Origin: Adiantum capillus-veneris
Lineage: Eukaryota > Streptophyta > Polypodiopsida > Polypodiales > Pteridaceae
Direction: 5' to 3'
DNA: 64,000 bases
NCBI GenBank assembly: GCA_014529385.2
Contig: CM043964.1
Span: 136,789,920-136,853,919 of the forward strand
Part shown: piece after piece, positions 34,291-46,792 of the stretch
How the letters are laid out: every line of letters begins with the position of its first letter
Position numbering within the stretch: the stretch's first letter is position 1
The notes under the pieces: generated by a model
Told to the model about the DNA's origin: nothing
Databases searched by the model: none
Seen by the model: the letters and a program-made list of their open reading frames with translations, nothing else
Made by a program: the position numbers and the translations under genes

Positions 34291-36816
34291 TGATAAAGTT
34301 CGAGATCAAAATTGCCCTTCAAAAATTTCTCGTAACTAATTTAAATTTGAAATGCATTTCGAAATTACATTGTTGTTCTTAAGCAATGCATCAAAATTGC
34401 ACGCAAGTTAAATCCAAAAGCATAATTTATCATTCATTTGCATCAAATCCAAGCACGATTATCCTCAAAATAATTGAAAATCCTCATGCAAATCTATAGA
34501 TCATATAAAGTTCTTCCAATTCTTGTCCATCTTACTTCAATTTGATGATTCATACACGTTAGAGTGGATTGGAATGCACAAGAGTTTTTGGTTTTGATTT
34601 CAAATTTGAATCAATCAATCGGGAAATGCATACAAGCTTCATTAATGCATGATTTTCTTTCAATCACCAAATTCAATCTGATTTATCAATCATTGCAACT
34701 CAAGTTGCTCATATCCGTAGATATGCACAATTAGGCAAACCCAATTGGCACAAAACATTGGTCAATTCAAACCCGGTTTTTTATCATTGAAAAATTAATC
34801 GCTCATATCTCAAAACCCAAATCATTCAAACCTTATTAGGGTTGTCATTTATGGTTTTTATGTCTAAACTTGAGTGATTTTTGGGTACAATTAAGCACAT
34901 AAATGAATGCAACATTGCCATGTTCATCATCTAGATCAATCATTAGCATGGCAACACACAAAAATCTTCAAAATTGGGCATTAATTGAGCAATCCATCTC
35001 AACACTTGACCCAATTTGTGATGCCTATATCAATTATTTAACCAAATCATCATCATAATTGGTAAAAAATACCAATTATTCATTTATATATTGGCTTGCA
35101 CATGCCATTGATTGGCCACGCACCCAAATTTAGGCAAAAAATTTATGCAGATAATTCATCAATTTCTCATTGCAATGCTCAAATTGCAAGCTCGATCAAG
35201 CATATTTGAATGCATGCATGCTCAATTTTCCAAAAAATAATCCTATTTTGATTCAATCAAGCAATGCACACACTCAAAAATGAAGCACAAAAATTCAAAT
35301 TTGGCTCAATTGGCAATGCATTTAGGCTTACACCTAAAGACTGCACACACTTTTCATGCACATTTCACAATCAAAAAGAATTTTGGTGCCCCAATTGACC
35401 ATCAATCATTGAAAATCAAGTGGTCTTGGATGGGCGCACACACTCAAATTTTGTCCAATTTTTTGGCATTTAAGTTTATCCAATGATTGAATTAGCCTAG
35501 CATACACATCAATTACATGATTGCATACTCATATATATTCAATTCCATCAATTTCTATGTATGCACACACTCAAAATTAGGTGCACACGCACTTGAATTT
35601 TTTTGGCAGTTTTTTCCCTCTTTGGTGCATTACACACACAATGATTTTTATGCACACACATGAATTCTTGATGAGAATTAAGCATTATCTTGATACACAC
35701 AAAGTTCATTAGTCAAAATTTGACCATCAATTTCACATTAGAAAGAGGATGGGGTCTAGGAAGGCCTCTTTATTTGCCATGAGATTATGGAGGTGATTAA
35801 CATTTTGACGAATAGATGTATGCCATGTGTGCAAGAATGGTGGGTGTGTAAGAGAGGTCTAAGGATGGTCAGAGGATGCACTTCTCCCCCCAAAAACAGG
35901 GCGGACAACTTTATGATTTTTGGCCTTCCATAACTCCTGCATATGATCTCCAATTTGAGCGGAGATTATAGATTTGGAATCTACACGTGGAGATCTTTCC
36001 ATAGGTATACTACATGATATACTTTTGTCTGCTAGATTTTAAATTTCATTTTGGGGAAAAATTTTGAATTCAAATAAACTAGCCATTTTGCCTGTTTGAA
36101 TTCAAAAGCCATCCTTTGATTGCTTTCTTAGTACTAAAGGTTTGACTCCCTTAACTGCCAAATAAAGAGACTCCATTCTCTTCCTAATGATTCCAAGTGA
36201 ATCAAATTAGGTGCAAAGTGTAGGTCAATTGATTTACACACTTAATTTTAAGCACACATTGAACCACATCAATCAATCAAGAATTGACATGAGCAAGTGA
36301 GTGCACTACATCGTAATCACACTCCAAGCTATTCTTTTGCTCACGCGAAGATGCATCATTGCACACAAAAGTATGTGCACCATCAAATCGGCTCCAAAAT
36401 TGACCATTGCAGGCCAAAAATCAAACACTCAAATCATCAAATTAGGCATAAATTACACAATTAACTTGATTAGAGTGATGATTCCATATCTTGCAAGGGG
36501 ATTGAACATACATTACACTTCAAATGTTAGCGGTTAGGTTAGCAAAGTTAGTAAAAAATTAGTGAAAATTAGCATGGAATTAGTACAATTAGCATGGAAA
36601 TAAATCAAAATTAGTAAGGGTTAGTATGAAATTAGTGAAATTGGGGGTCGAATTGGGGGTTTGGGATGTTCATAACTTCAACAATTAGCTTCAATTTCTT
36701 TCACAAACATCATCACATCAAACCAAAATTGAGTTACACACACTCAAAAACCAATGAAATTAGTAGTGAAATTACTCTATTCTAAACATCCTATACTCAC
36801 TGGCTTAGATTTTCAA
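34291..36816. other. LARD interior, 5' part, non-coding
   Basis: Strongly AT-rich, with many short CACACACTCAA and AATTAG motifs (for example the TTAGTAAAATTAGCATGG-like series at 36530-36640). No coding signal. Confidence 0.6.
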
Positions 36817-36834
36817 TCCCCGGCAATGGCACCA
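36817..36834 (-). other. Primer-binding site of LARD-like element
   Basis: The minus strand reads TGGTGCCATTGCCGGGGA two bases after the 5' LTR. This matches the site TGGCGCCGTTGCCGGGGA used by many plant Ty3/gypsy elements (complementary to tRNA-Asp) except for two changes, one C to T and one G to A, both at CpG positions as expected from methylation decay. Confidence 0.8.
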
Positions 36835-36836
36835 AG

Positions 36837-37801
36837 TGTTGGGAGGTGTTGTAGCAATGACCTAATTGCAACCCACACAAAATTATCGAACCGTGGATCA
36901 GCAACCCGGCTAGGGCATGGAAGCACGAGTATCGGATGAATAGAAAAAGAGGATTCATGAGTATGCTCATCCAATGCAAGTAGAGATTATCCATGCCAAG
37001 ACTAACTCTAATCATACTTTAATCACTGATCAATCAACTCCTACACACATGAAATCCAACGAAGTCCGACTTACCATAGACTAGAAATCCAAAGCACATT
37101 AATGATAAGCACACACTAATTGCATTGGTGTTGGCCTCTCCAATCACCACATGCCAATCAAGGCACTTCATCAATAGCTACACACACGAGGTGAATGGTG
37201 CTAGAGTTTCATAAAACCTATCCACACACAAGTAACACACTAATTACAAGATTAAGAACCAACTTAATCAACCTAATTAGTGATGTTAAATATCTTAAAT
37301 TGAATAGTCATAGAAGGATAAGAGTGGTTAATAGCAAGAAGTCATCACACAAACTCAAATCTAAAATAATGAGAAAGGTGAAACTACTTCATGACATAAT
37401 GAAATGTAGAGAAGATAAGACTAATGAGTAAAATAGGGATTAGATTAATCAAGAAGAGCTTACTCTAATTACAATGGATTAGCACTAGCCTCTCAAGCAT
37501 GGACATTAAGCTCAAGATTAGGCCATCCATAGAGTGAACACTCCAGAGAGAGAGAGAGAGCTCTCAAAAGTGGATCCTCAGGAGTGGATACTCAAGAATG
37601 AAGCCTCCTTGCATAAAGGCTTCCTTATAAAGGCTTTCACCACAATCCCTTTTACTATGGGTTTAAGTTTGAGCCCTCTAGCTAGCATATACAACTTTGG
37701 AACTCCCAATGAGCCCAAGACTTATACAAAGTGAGTCACATCCATAGTATATCTCCCGCTTGATGCATATTCGGTGTAGCCTGTGTTAGCCGCTACTAAC
37801 A
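36837..37801 (-). repeat. 5' LTR of LARD-like element (minus orientation)
   Basis: 965 bp, direct repeat of 29229-30202; ends TGTTGGGAGG and CTACTAACA on the plus strand. Confidence 0.9.
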
Positions 37802-38019
37802 AGTTACTCATCCCAGCCATATTTTCATTGTTTGAGTCCTCTACGGCCTTTAAGAATCTTCGTTAGCTTGTTTGCAGGTTTTTTGCTATTTGCTAGATCT
37901 ACCTTGTCTAGAGAGTGTGACACCTTTCTCCTCAGTGCATTGTTGCTGAGGGCATTGCATTCAATATTTCCATGCACTAGTCGAGGCAGCTACACCCTTG
38001 GAGTGACAAATTATGTTGC
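37802..38019. other. Short spacer after the LARD
   Basis: No recognisable domain; it may be degraded upstream sequence of the Ty3 remnant that follows. Confidence 0.35.
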
Positions 38020-38644
38020 TTTGAGTTCTCGCTATGTTATATCGTCCGATCGTGGTGATTCTCCAACAGTGCTCACAAAAGTTGTCAGCAAATCTGGAAT
38101 GAATTGGGATAAAAAACTACACTCAACTTTATGGGCATATTGGGTAACATACAAAATGCCATAGAACAGAACATCGTTCATTTTGGTATTTGGGATAAAT
38201 GCCATAGTTCCCGTGGAGTTTTTGATTCCTATATTACGCTTTGCACAAGAAATGGGATGGATGGGGCATGAGTTGTCTTCCAGACTTGACCAACTAATCT
38301 CGTTGGACAAATTGAGACTGTAAGTAGTTGAATCCATGTATGCACAAAGAAGACAGATGAAAGACTTCCATGGCCAACACGTGATAAACAAGGAGTTTCA
38401 AAAGGGTGACTATGTCCTAGTATACACCTTAAAACAACACTCCAAGAAATTCAAAAATCAAGGTAACGACCCATTTGTGATTAATGACATATTACCAAGT
38501 GGTGACATACAACTTGCAACACTGGAGGGAGAGGTAATTTCTAATTGGATCAATGGTTGTAGATTGAAAAAGTATTATCAACCACTCACCGCGAAAATGT
38601 TAGAGAAGATACATGAAGCAAAGGTACAAAAACATAAGGCTTAA
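38020..38644 (+). pseudogene. Ty3/gypsy integrase C-terminal remnant
   Basis: In two frames: KVVSKSGMNWDKKLHSTLWA and YWVTYKMP (to 38164), then FGINAIVPVEFLIPILRFA, and from 38336 RRQMKDFHGQHVINKEFQKG, DYVLVYTLKQHSKKFK, LEGEVISNWINGCRLKKYYQ. This is the end of the integrase core plus the GPF/Y-type C-terminal domain of an Athila/Tat-like or similar Ty3 element. The catalytic DDE part is missing. A stop lies before VVESMYAQ. Only the tail of pol is left. Confidence 0.75.
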
Positions 38645-38757
38645 GAAATTAAAGAACAAGCACAAGAGGAAGCTTAGATGAAAATTTTAAAGCGCAAGGA
38701 AAGGCAAATCCAACCCCACTCCAGTAGGCTGTAGCACCGTCTCCTCCTATTACAACA

Positions 38758-39096
38758 ATTCAGATAGAGCTAAGTTGGCTTGGTTGAATGGATGTTCAAA
38801 TCAATGTCTAGCTAGTTGATGGCTCTATAGAAAGAGCACTTGTAGATATCGCGGTGCGGCTCAATGCTATGCGGTACTCGACCTATCTCAAACTATCAAA
38901 CTCTATGATTGAACCAACCCAAATTGAGCTAAAGGCATCCAACAAAGGAACAATGGTTAGTTTGGGATAGGCCAATGTTTCAATTGACATCGACGGTAGC
39001 CACTACCCACATCAATTCCATGTCATGGTTGATACAGACTTGAATGAGAAAATCATATTGGGAGGTTTGTGGTTGCACACTTACAAGGCAGTCTGA
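38758..39096 (+). pseudogene. Retroelement aspartic protease remnant
   Basis: One frame with three stops reads LVDGSIERALVDIAVRLNAM, YSTYLKLSNSMIEPTQIELK, GTMVSLG-stop-ANVSIDIDG, HYPHQFHVMVDTDLNEKIIL and GGLWLHTYKAV. The layout is that of a Ty3-type retropepsin, with the catalytic D-T-G changed to D-I-A and the ILGRPWL-like end still visible. It lies after the integrase tail, whereas a protease normally lies before reverse transcriptase, so it comes from a second element or a rearranged copy. Confidence 0.6.
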
Positions 39097-41094
39097 GAGC
39101 GGCACATGACATGTTGAAGTACACTCTCAAGGGTATAGCTTATCTTACACCATTGGCATAAATAGATCCATTTGATATGTACAACCTCAGTATGGCAAAC
39201 TGGTGGCAGGCAAACCAGAGTCATATCCTCAACCACAATAATCTACGAGAACTCATAGCAATACAATTAAGAATATTTGGGTCAAAAAGTCAATCATGAC
39301 CACGAAGCCAAAAAACACATATTTAGGAATTTTGGGAAAAATGCATAATTTTGGGACGAATGTTTGTGAACTAATTTCTTGAGTGGTGGTTGCATTCTGC
39401 TATGTTGTGGAGTTTTCAATCATTGTTGTCAAGTTCTAGAATAGATTTTTCAAGTACTAGGTTACATTATTTTCAATCTTTGGTGTCAACTTTTCTAGGT
39501 TGCATCGTTGTCACTAGTTGGGTGTCCAATTCTACTAATTCATAGAAGTTGCATTGTGCTAGGAATTAAGATTATGTAGAGAACTTGGAAAATATTGATG
39601 TTTAGATGGGGATCAAGAGTATCCAAAGAAATGGAAAAGGTTTATGTTTGACTTGTAAAGTGAAGATACCTTTGCCTTGTTCTAGATGTAGAAGTAGAAT
39701 TTGAAGAAACTTGGAGGTCCATAGATGGTTAAGTGTGGGGGGTTGCCGTGTTTGCCATGTTCAATGACACTTATTTCAAAGCTTGGTGTAGTTGTCCTAA
39801 AAAAATCAATTTTGGAATGCGTTAGTTTGTGATAGAGAACTCATTGCTATTTTATGTTTGACAACAAAAGAATATGGCCTTTTTCTTTATTTGTAGATCC
39901 CAAGTAATAATTATTCTACAAGCACAAATGCTAAACCCTGAGTTGTATTCAAGCTAAAATGTTGAAAATGGAGCTAGCTAGAACACCCATTACAAGAGCA
40001 AACAACCCAAAACACAAAAGCAAGTCTCATGTACAAATTGACAAGAGATAACAGACACTTGCAGGAAAGAGGGTACTTTTTATCACTTTTTCCATATAGT
40101 GCTCAACAATAGGAGCTTTTTGGGAGAAACCATATACTAACTATTAGCATTGGAGGGCAAGGGGCCATTGAGTCCCCATCTGCTCCAAGGTTAACTGCCC
40201 CAATAGCACCTAGTTAGGTACGTGGTTCCTCTCTCACAAAAGTTTTTAAAGAAATGACAAGGATTAAAATGAATGTTTTGATCTAAAAACTTTTGTAGCA
40301 CTTCTCTTGTACACTCTTTCGAGACAAGGATCAAACTAGCAACTGAGGCTTCAAGTTCCACCCACAGTTTAAGGATTCCACTTGGTACTTGAGTTTTAGC
40401 TTAAACGTCAAAAACCGCAAACTACAACAGCAACAAAATCAAAACAAAAAACAAGAAGAAATTTGCAAGAGTTTTTAGACATTTTTTATGTAACTAACGT
40501 GGACTCGTGAGTTTCCACTTTGGAGGCATTGCATCATTTTCAAGTGGAGGGAAAGGGACCACAAGTCGCCCCCCATCACCATGGTCATCGGTTGCCCCAA
40601 CAACACCTACCTAGGTATGCGATGCACCTTTCACAAAAGCTCATGACTCATGAAATTGTTTTAAATCATAGTTTACGGTGTATGATGAGAAATTGTATAG
40701 TGTAAAACCCCCAATAAAAGTACACTTTCTTTTCTCAAGGACTGATGAGATCCTTTAATAGCTTTGTAGTCTTATCAGCTTGAATCTTTCCAAATTCTTC
40801 CTGGCGGCATCGTCTCACATGCAATTTACCACACAAGAAAAGATGCGTTGCACTCCCAACGAGTGGGAATTGAACTCTCATGGGATCGAGAAAGAGAATG
40901 CATCATGACCATCCCATCATCAAGCACTTTTTGTCCATTGATCAAAGCTTGCGTTTTATTTTAAACATGTTCATCATGGGTGTTGCACGCAGGAGGTTGG
41001 CCGTTTTGCATCCCTTCTTTGCTAAAAACTTTGTAAGCCCTCGTGACCCCTCATGGATACAAATGGGGGAAAACCTACTAGTCAACGTCCAACT

Positions 41095-41141
<47 letters not shown>

Positions 41142-41319
41142 ACATTCACACGCCTCATCCTCGTGTCAATTGACGTCTGACAACCCTTACAAAGTCTAGC
41201 GTAGATTCCACTAATTTGTCACTTTCCAAAGATCATAGGCACATAATAATAAAATTACAAACAAAAGCGTCAAAAGTTGTACATGTGTCCATGGTTACAT
41301 GAGTTGGGGTGAGGTCTAT
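39097..41319. other. Intergenic region without recognisable genes
   Basis: Short traces of the preceding element may run to about 39360. Two diverged copies of a motif like GGGGCCATTGAGTCCCC... with CAACACCTACCTAGGTA occur near 40140-40230 and 40520-40620. A polyC tract lies at 41097-41127. Confidence 0.45.
41097..41144. repeat. Poly(C) run followed by (CA)n
   Basis: About 31 consecutive C followed by about nine CA units. Confidence 0.95.
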
Positions 41320-41495
41320 TGCTGGCCATAAATTCCAAGATTGAGCCTTGCTAGAGAAATCTCTCGAGTTACATGCCTCTAAGGTGTCTCTCACAATAAC
41401 CTCTAAGGTGTCTCTCACAATAAATTCCAAGATTGAGCCTTGCTAGAGAAATCTCTCGAGTTACATGCCTCTAAGGTGTCTCTCACAATAACCTT
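41320..41495. repeat. ~95-bp tandem duplication
   Basis: AATTCCAAGATTGAGCCTTG occurs at about 41330 and 41423, each followed by GCTAGAGAAATCTCTCGAG and CTCTAAGGTGTCTCTCACAA. Confidence 0.9.
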
Positions 41496-41579
41496 TCCCT
41501 TTTGTTGCACAACATTTTTGAAAATTATCATGCTTTTTCTACATCCTTCGTTGGAGAGTGCCATACTTTTTTGGAGCAT

Positions 41580-41795
41580 CTTGTAGCTCACAGCTATGGG
41601 ATGTTATCGATCACGTTCCTTAGGGCAAGAAATGAGCCACTTGCATCTATGATCCATAGCCCCCATATTCATTGTCCTAAATTTGGGGTTTCTATCTTAA
41701 ACACACTTGGGATCATGTGAGATGCTATCAATTATGTTCCTTAGGGCATGAAATGAGCCACTTGCATCTTCAATCCATAGCCCCCATATGAATTG
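41580..41795. repeat. ~125-bp imperfect tandem duplication
   Basis: GTTCCTTAGGGCAAGAAATG...CCATAGCCCCCATAT near 41610-41670 recurs near 41735-41790 with small changes. Confidence 0.85.
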
Positions 41796-41949
41796 CGCAC
41801 GGCTCGAGCTAGAGTTCGAGCAATCTTGAGAAATCACCCACGAACTACCCACACCCTTAGTCATTAACTAGGTCCGCCTAAGTTGACGACTTGTTAGTTT
41901 CTCGTCAAATTTGAGCTACATCGTTAGTTTTGAAATTTGAAAGTGACGA

Positions 41950-42155
41950 TGTGTCAGCCATGCCTCTCTCCACTCTGATGTAAGCTCCCCATGTCTCTCG
42001 TTGCGGTGCTGTGTAAGCCATGCCTCTTGTTACAGAGTCGTGAGCTCGCCATGTCTCTCACTGCGATGATGCGTAAGCCATGCCTCTCTTTGCAGAGTCG
42101 TGAGCTGCAGTGCTGTGTAAGCCATGCCTCTTGTTGCAGAGTAGTGAGCTCGCCA
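41950..42155. repeat. Minisatellite, about 60-bp units
   Basis: The motifs GTAAGCCATGCCTCT and GAGCTCGCCATG alternate four times in a diverged array, with a looser continuation of GAGC/CATGA motifs to about 42270. Confidence 0.8.
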
Positions 42156-42279
42156 TGAACTAGGCACCACGAACTGCTATGCCTTGAGCCATGATCTAGA
42201 AAAGCTATGCAGTGAGCTCACCATGATCTTGAAGCACCACAAACTGCCAGGCCTTGAGCCGGCCATGAGCATCATACCT

Positions 42280-42987
42280 TAGGACCAAGATCCATATATT
42301 TGACGGCAAAAAGCTCCTTGGTTTTCTTGTCGCGCAGTAGTAGGAACTGCAGCTGTCCTTGAGGAGCCAGGAATTTTTGCCTCTGGCGCCATGAGCGCAA
42401 CTACGAAGACCTCTGTCATGAAGTTGATTCGTCTTCTGCAGCCACTCGTCAAAGGTAGAAAGGACCGAGATTCACGTTAATGGTAACCAACTGGCTCCCT
42501 TGGGACTCCCTTAAAAAATTATTTGCGCGGCTTTGACTACTCTGCTTCCTTCATCTCTTACCACCACGCGTCCCTTGAACCTCTCCCCTCTCTGATCCCT
42601 CTTCTCATTGTTTGTGGCTGCCAGTTTACATCGCGGCTCTCTTCTAACCCCTAAACGTTATTCTTTTTTCATTCTTTTCATTGTGTTCACATCGATGTGT
42701 ATTAGCTCAAATGAAACATCTCAGTTGTTGTTACCATTGTTATGTTGTAATTGTTAAACTTGTAGAAGTAGAAAAAGGGAAAACCATATCTGAAAAACGT
42801 TTTGGTCTTTGAACCAAGCCCATCTTGTGTGTACATAACTGACAATAATGTGCGGAGATCATGTTGATACCCATAAATGATATGTGTAGGTGTGCAGAAG
42901 CAACACATACCTCCCTTGTAGTTCTCATCCGAGGTCGCCACATCCTACAAAGGCAATGGTACTCACACTCTCTTTGCCCACGAAGCG
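42280..42987. other. Spacer without recognisable genes
   Basis: No frame above 97 codons and no known motif. Confidence 0.45.
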
Positions 42988-44613
<1,626 letters not shown>

Positions 44614-45620
44614 ACACTCAATTTTCAAGCCTCATAAGCACTCTAGTAGAACTCTTTCTACCTAAAAACTATTTGGAAAAGTTTGTATCTCAGAAGGCTT
44701 GAATTGAGTCTTTACCTCATGCATCCCAAACGTATATTTGAGTCTTATGACCTAAAAACTTAGTTTCTAAGTATTTTAAACACTCTAATAGGACTCTTCC
44801 AAGCTATAGTCCATCTAGAAGGGTCCTATATCATGAGATACGAACTTAGCTTTGAGCCTAATGGACCACAGACTCTTCTATAACTCTTCCTAGTTGATCA
44901 TCCACTACAGGAGGTCACTTGAATTCTGGCACCACATTACCAGCGTCACTGGCGGGCGTTGGTATATGTGTGTGTATTTATGGAGGGAGCCAAGGTTTTT
45001 TAAAATTTTTCAATTTCAAAATTCCGATGCCTATTTTGGCAGGTCTTCCGACACCCCTTCCGTTGACTATTCCGACGCCTATACCGATAGTTGTACCGTC
45101 AGTACTTGGAGAAACCGAAACCGCGGGCTTTCTCTGTGCATTTCTCCTAATTCTTGCGCCACATCTCGAGCTCTCCTCTTCACCCTCTCTCACAGATCTG
45201 TTGCGATATACACCATCGGAGGTGCTAATTTTGCTTGTGGGTTAGCACATAACACTAAGGTAAGATTATTTTCATGTTTACTTGTAGATTTAGGGTTTAG
45301 GGTTTAACTTTGTGTTTGTGTGTGCGTTTTTGCAGGTTCCAGGACTTAGGTGACAACTTTCATTGCTCAAATAGGATTAATGTGAGTGCTCAAACCTTTA
45401 AATGCATATTAAGTTTATTTAAATTACTTTGTATATCAAAAAAAGAAAATTTCATGCTTTAAACTTTCAATGCTTTAAAAGAAATTAGGATTTGTTATGT
45501 GAAATTTCATTTTAAATTATGGAAAATTTTTGTTTAAGTTTATTAAAAAATCTTGTTTTGAAGAAATTTTTTATTGAATTATGTCGTTTTTCAAATTATG
45601 TAGTTGATGGGGTTTATGTT
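44614..45620. other. Spacer with possible short spliced transcript region
   Basis: A GC-richer stretch (44900-45250) holds overlapping open frames, none with a known domain. A possible intron of 76 bp (45260-45335) has a GTAAG donor and TTTTTGCAG acceptor. The intron contains TTTAGGGTTTAGGGTTTA at 45289-45306, 2.5 units of the plant telomere repeat. With no recognisable protein this stays a weak gene candidate. Confidence 0.25.
45289..45306 (+). repeat. Short telomere-like TTTAGGG tract
   Basis: Two and a half perfect units of TTTAGGG. Short telo-box-like runs are common inside plant genomes. Confidence 0.85.
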
Positions 45621-45893
45621 TTAGGTTAAGTTTAAGTTATAAGTTAAGTTAGATTAGGTTAGGTTATGTTAAGTTAAGCTACGTTGTTATGTTAAGTTAT
45701 ACGTTAGGGTAGGTTAGGTTAGGTTATCTTATACGTTAGGTTAGATTAAGTTAAGTTGTGTTAGGTTAAGTTATATTAGGTTAGGTTAGGTTAAGCTACG
45801 TTAAGTTAAGTTAGGTTATCTTATATGTTAGGTTAGGTTAAGTTACGCTAGGTTAGGTAAAGCTACATTAGGTTAAGTTAGGTTAAACTACAT
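45621..45893 (+). repeat. Degenerate GGTTA-rich tract
   Basis: About 270 bp built from AGGTT, AAGTT and AGATT pentamers (TTAGGTTAGGTTAGGTTAAGC-like), in places phased at five bases, with interruptions such as CTACGTT and ATACGTT. Confidence 0.85.
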
Positions 45894-45954
45894 TTGACAA
45901 TACGGCAAGCTAAAGAGCTTACCCACAGCGCATATTAAGAACAACACAATGGCG

Positions 45955-46792
45955 TTCAAGAGGTATTACAAGCAACAAAGGTAGCCTTGGGACAAGTGTC
46001 CCCCTTTCCCCTTTGAGAGAGAGGACTTGATAAATGCAAAGACAATTAATTAAATCTCGTAAATTATCATTGGACCCCTTGGGTGGCCAACCAATAGGCT
46101 TCACGCACACCATGAGGGCAACATGAGGAGGAACATGACAAGTGTCCCTTTTGCTTTCGTTGTACCAAGCATACCTTGTGTGAGTGTGTGGCTATTCTCT
46201 CTCATCCCCCCTCTTGTAGGGCTCGCCCCCTCCTTGTAGGGATTGAATCTTGACTTTTTGACACCTCAAGCCCCTCAAGCTTAGGCCGAGTTCCCACCAC
46301 AAGCTTGGCTCTTAAGCACTTCAAGCTTGGGCTGGGTTCTCACCTCAAATACAGCCCTAGCATCTCAAGCATGACAAGCACCTCAAGTATCTCAATCATC
46401 AAGCACCTCAAGCATCTCAAGCACCTCAGTCATCAAGCACCTCAAGAACCTTAGTCATCGAGCACGACAAGCACCTCAAGCACCTTAAGCTTGGGTTGGC
46501 GGGTTCCCACCTCAAGTTCAGCCCTAGCTTACCTAAGGTCAAAGGACTTTTACACTAAATATTTGGAGGTCTTCAATGAATCTAACCCTAAGGTCTTATG
46601 CTCCATTGGTTAGCCTTGCTCTTTGATAGACCATCTCTCACTTGGGCCCCTTTACCATTGGCCCCGTGTTGAGATAGAACTATAAGCACATGTCTATATT
46701 TTAACCCTTGCTCTTGTTTATTCTCCCACATTAAATTATCAGTTTAATAAGAGAAAATCATTTGGGTTGGTTAGATATTAGATTTTATGGCA
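45955..46792 (-). repeat. Truncated LTR, reverse-oriented relative of 50732-52314
   Basis: The minus strand begins TGCCATAAAATCTAATATC at 46792 and follows the first ~780 bp of the solo LTR at 50732-52314 with moderate divergence, including the AAGCACCTCAAG minisatellite (46330-46490) and the CCAATAGGCTTCACGCACAC region. Similarity fades near 45955; the LTR's other end is missing. It abuts and truncates the copia copy D. Confidence 0.8.

Larger units (their letters stand above)
29229..37801 (-). mobile_element. LARD-like non-autonomous LTR retrotransposon (Ty3-type)
   Basis: Two direct repeats of 974 and 965 bp, both TGTTGGGAG...TAACA, bracket 6.6 kb. On the minus strand the primer site follows the 36837-37801 LTR and a polypurine tract precedes the 29229-30202 LTR, which fixes the orientation. 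Flanking bases AGTTG (29224-29228) and AGTTA (37802-37806) fit a 5-bp target-site duplication with one change. No gag, protease, reverse transcriptase or integrase is visible on either strand of the interior; the longest frames are microsatellite translations. Long LTRs plus a long non-coding interior match the LARD class, which depends on enzymes from a partner element. The interior holds a captured host-like fragment at 32710-34290. Confidence 0.85.

Noticed and set aside
45621-45893. GGTTA-rich tract as an interstitial telomere
   Set aside because: Plant telomeres are TTTAGGG; the tract is degenerate and mostly pentameric AGGTT/AAGTT.
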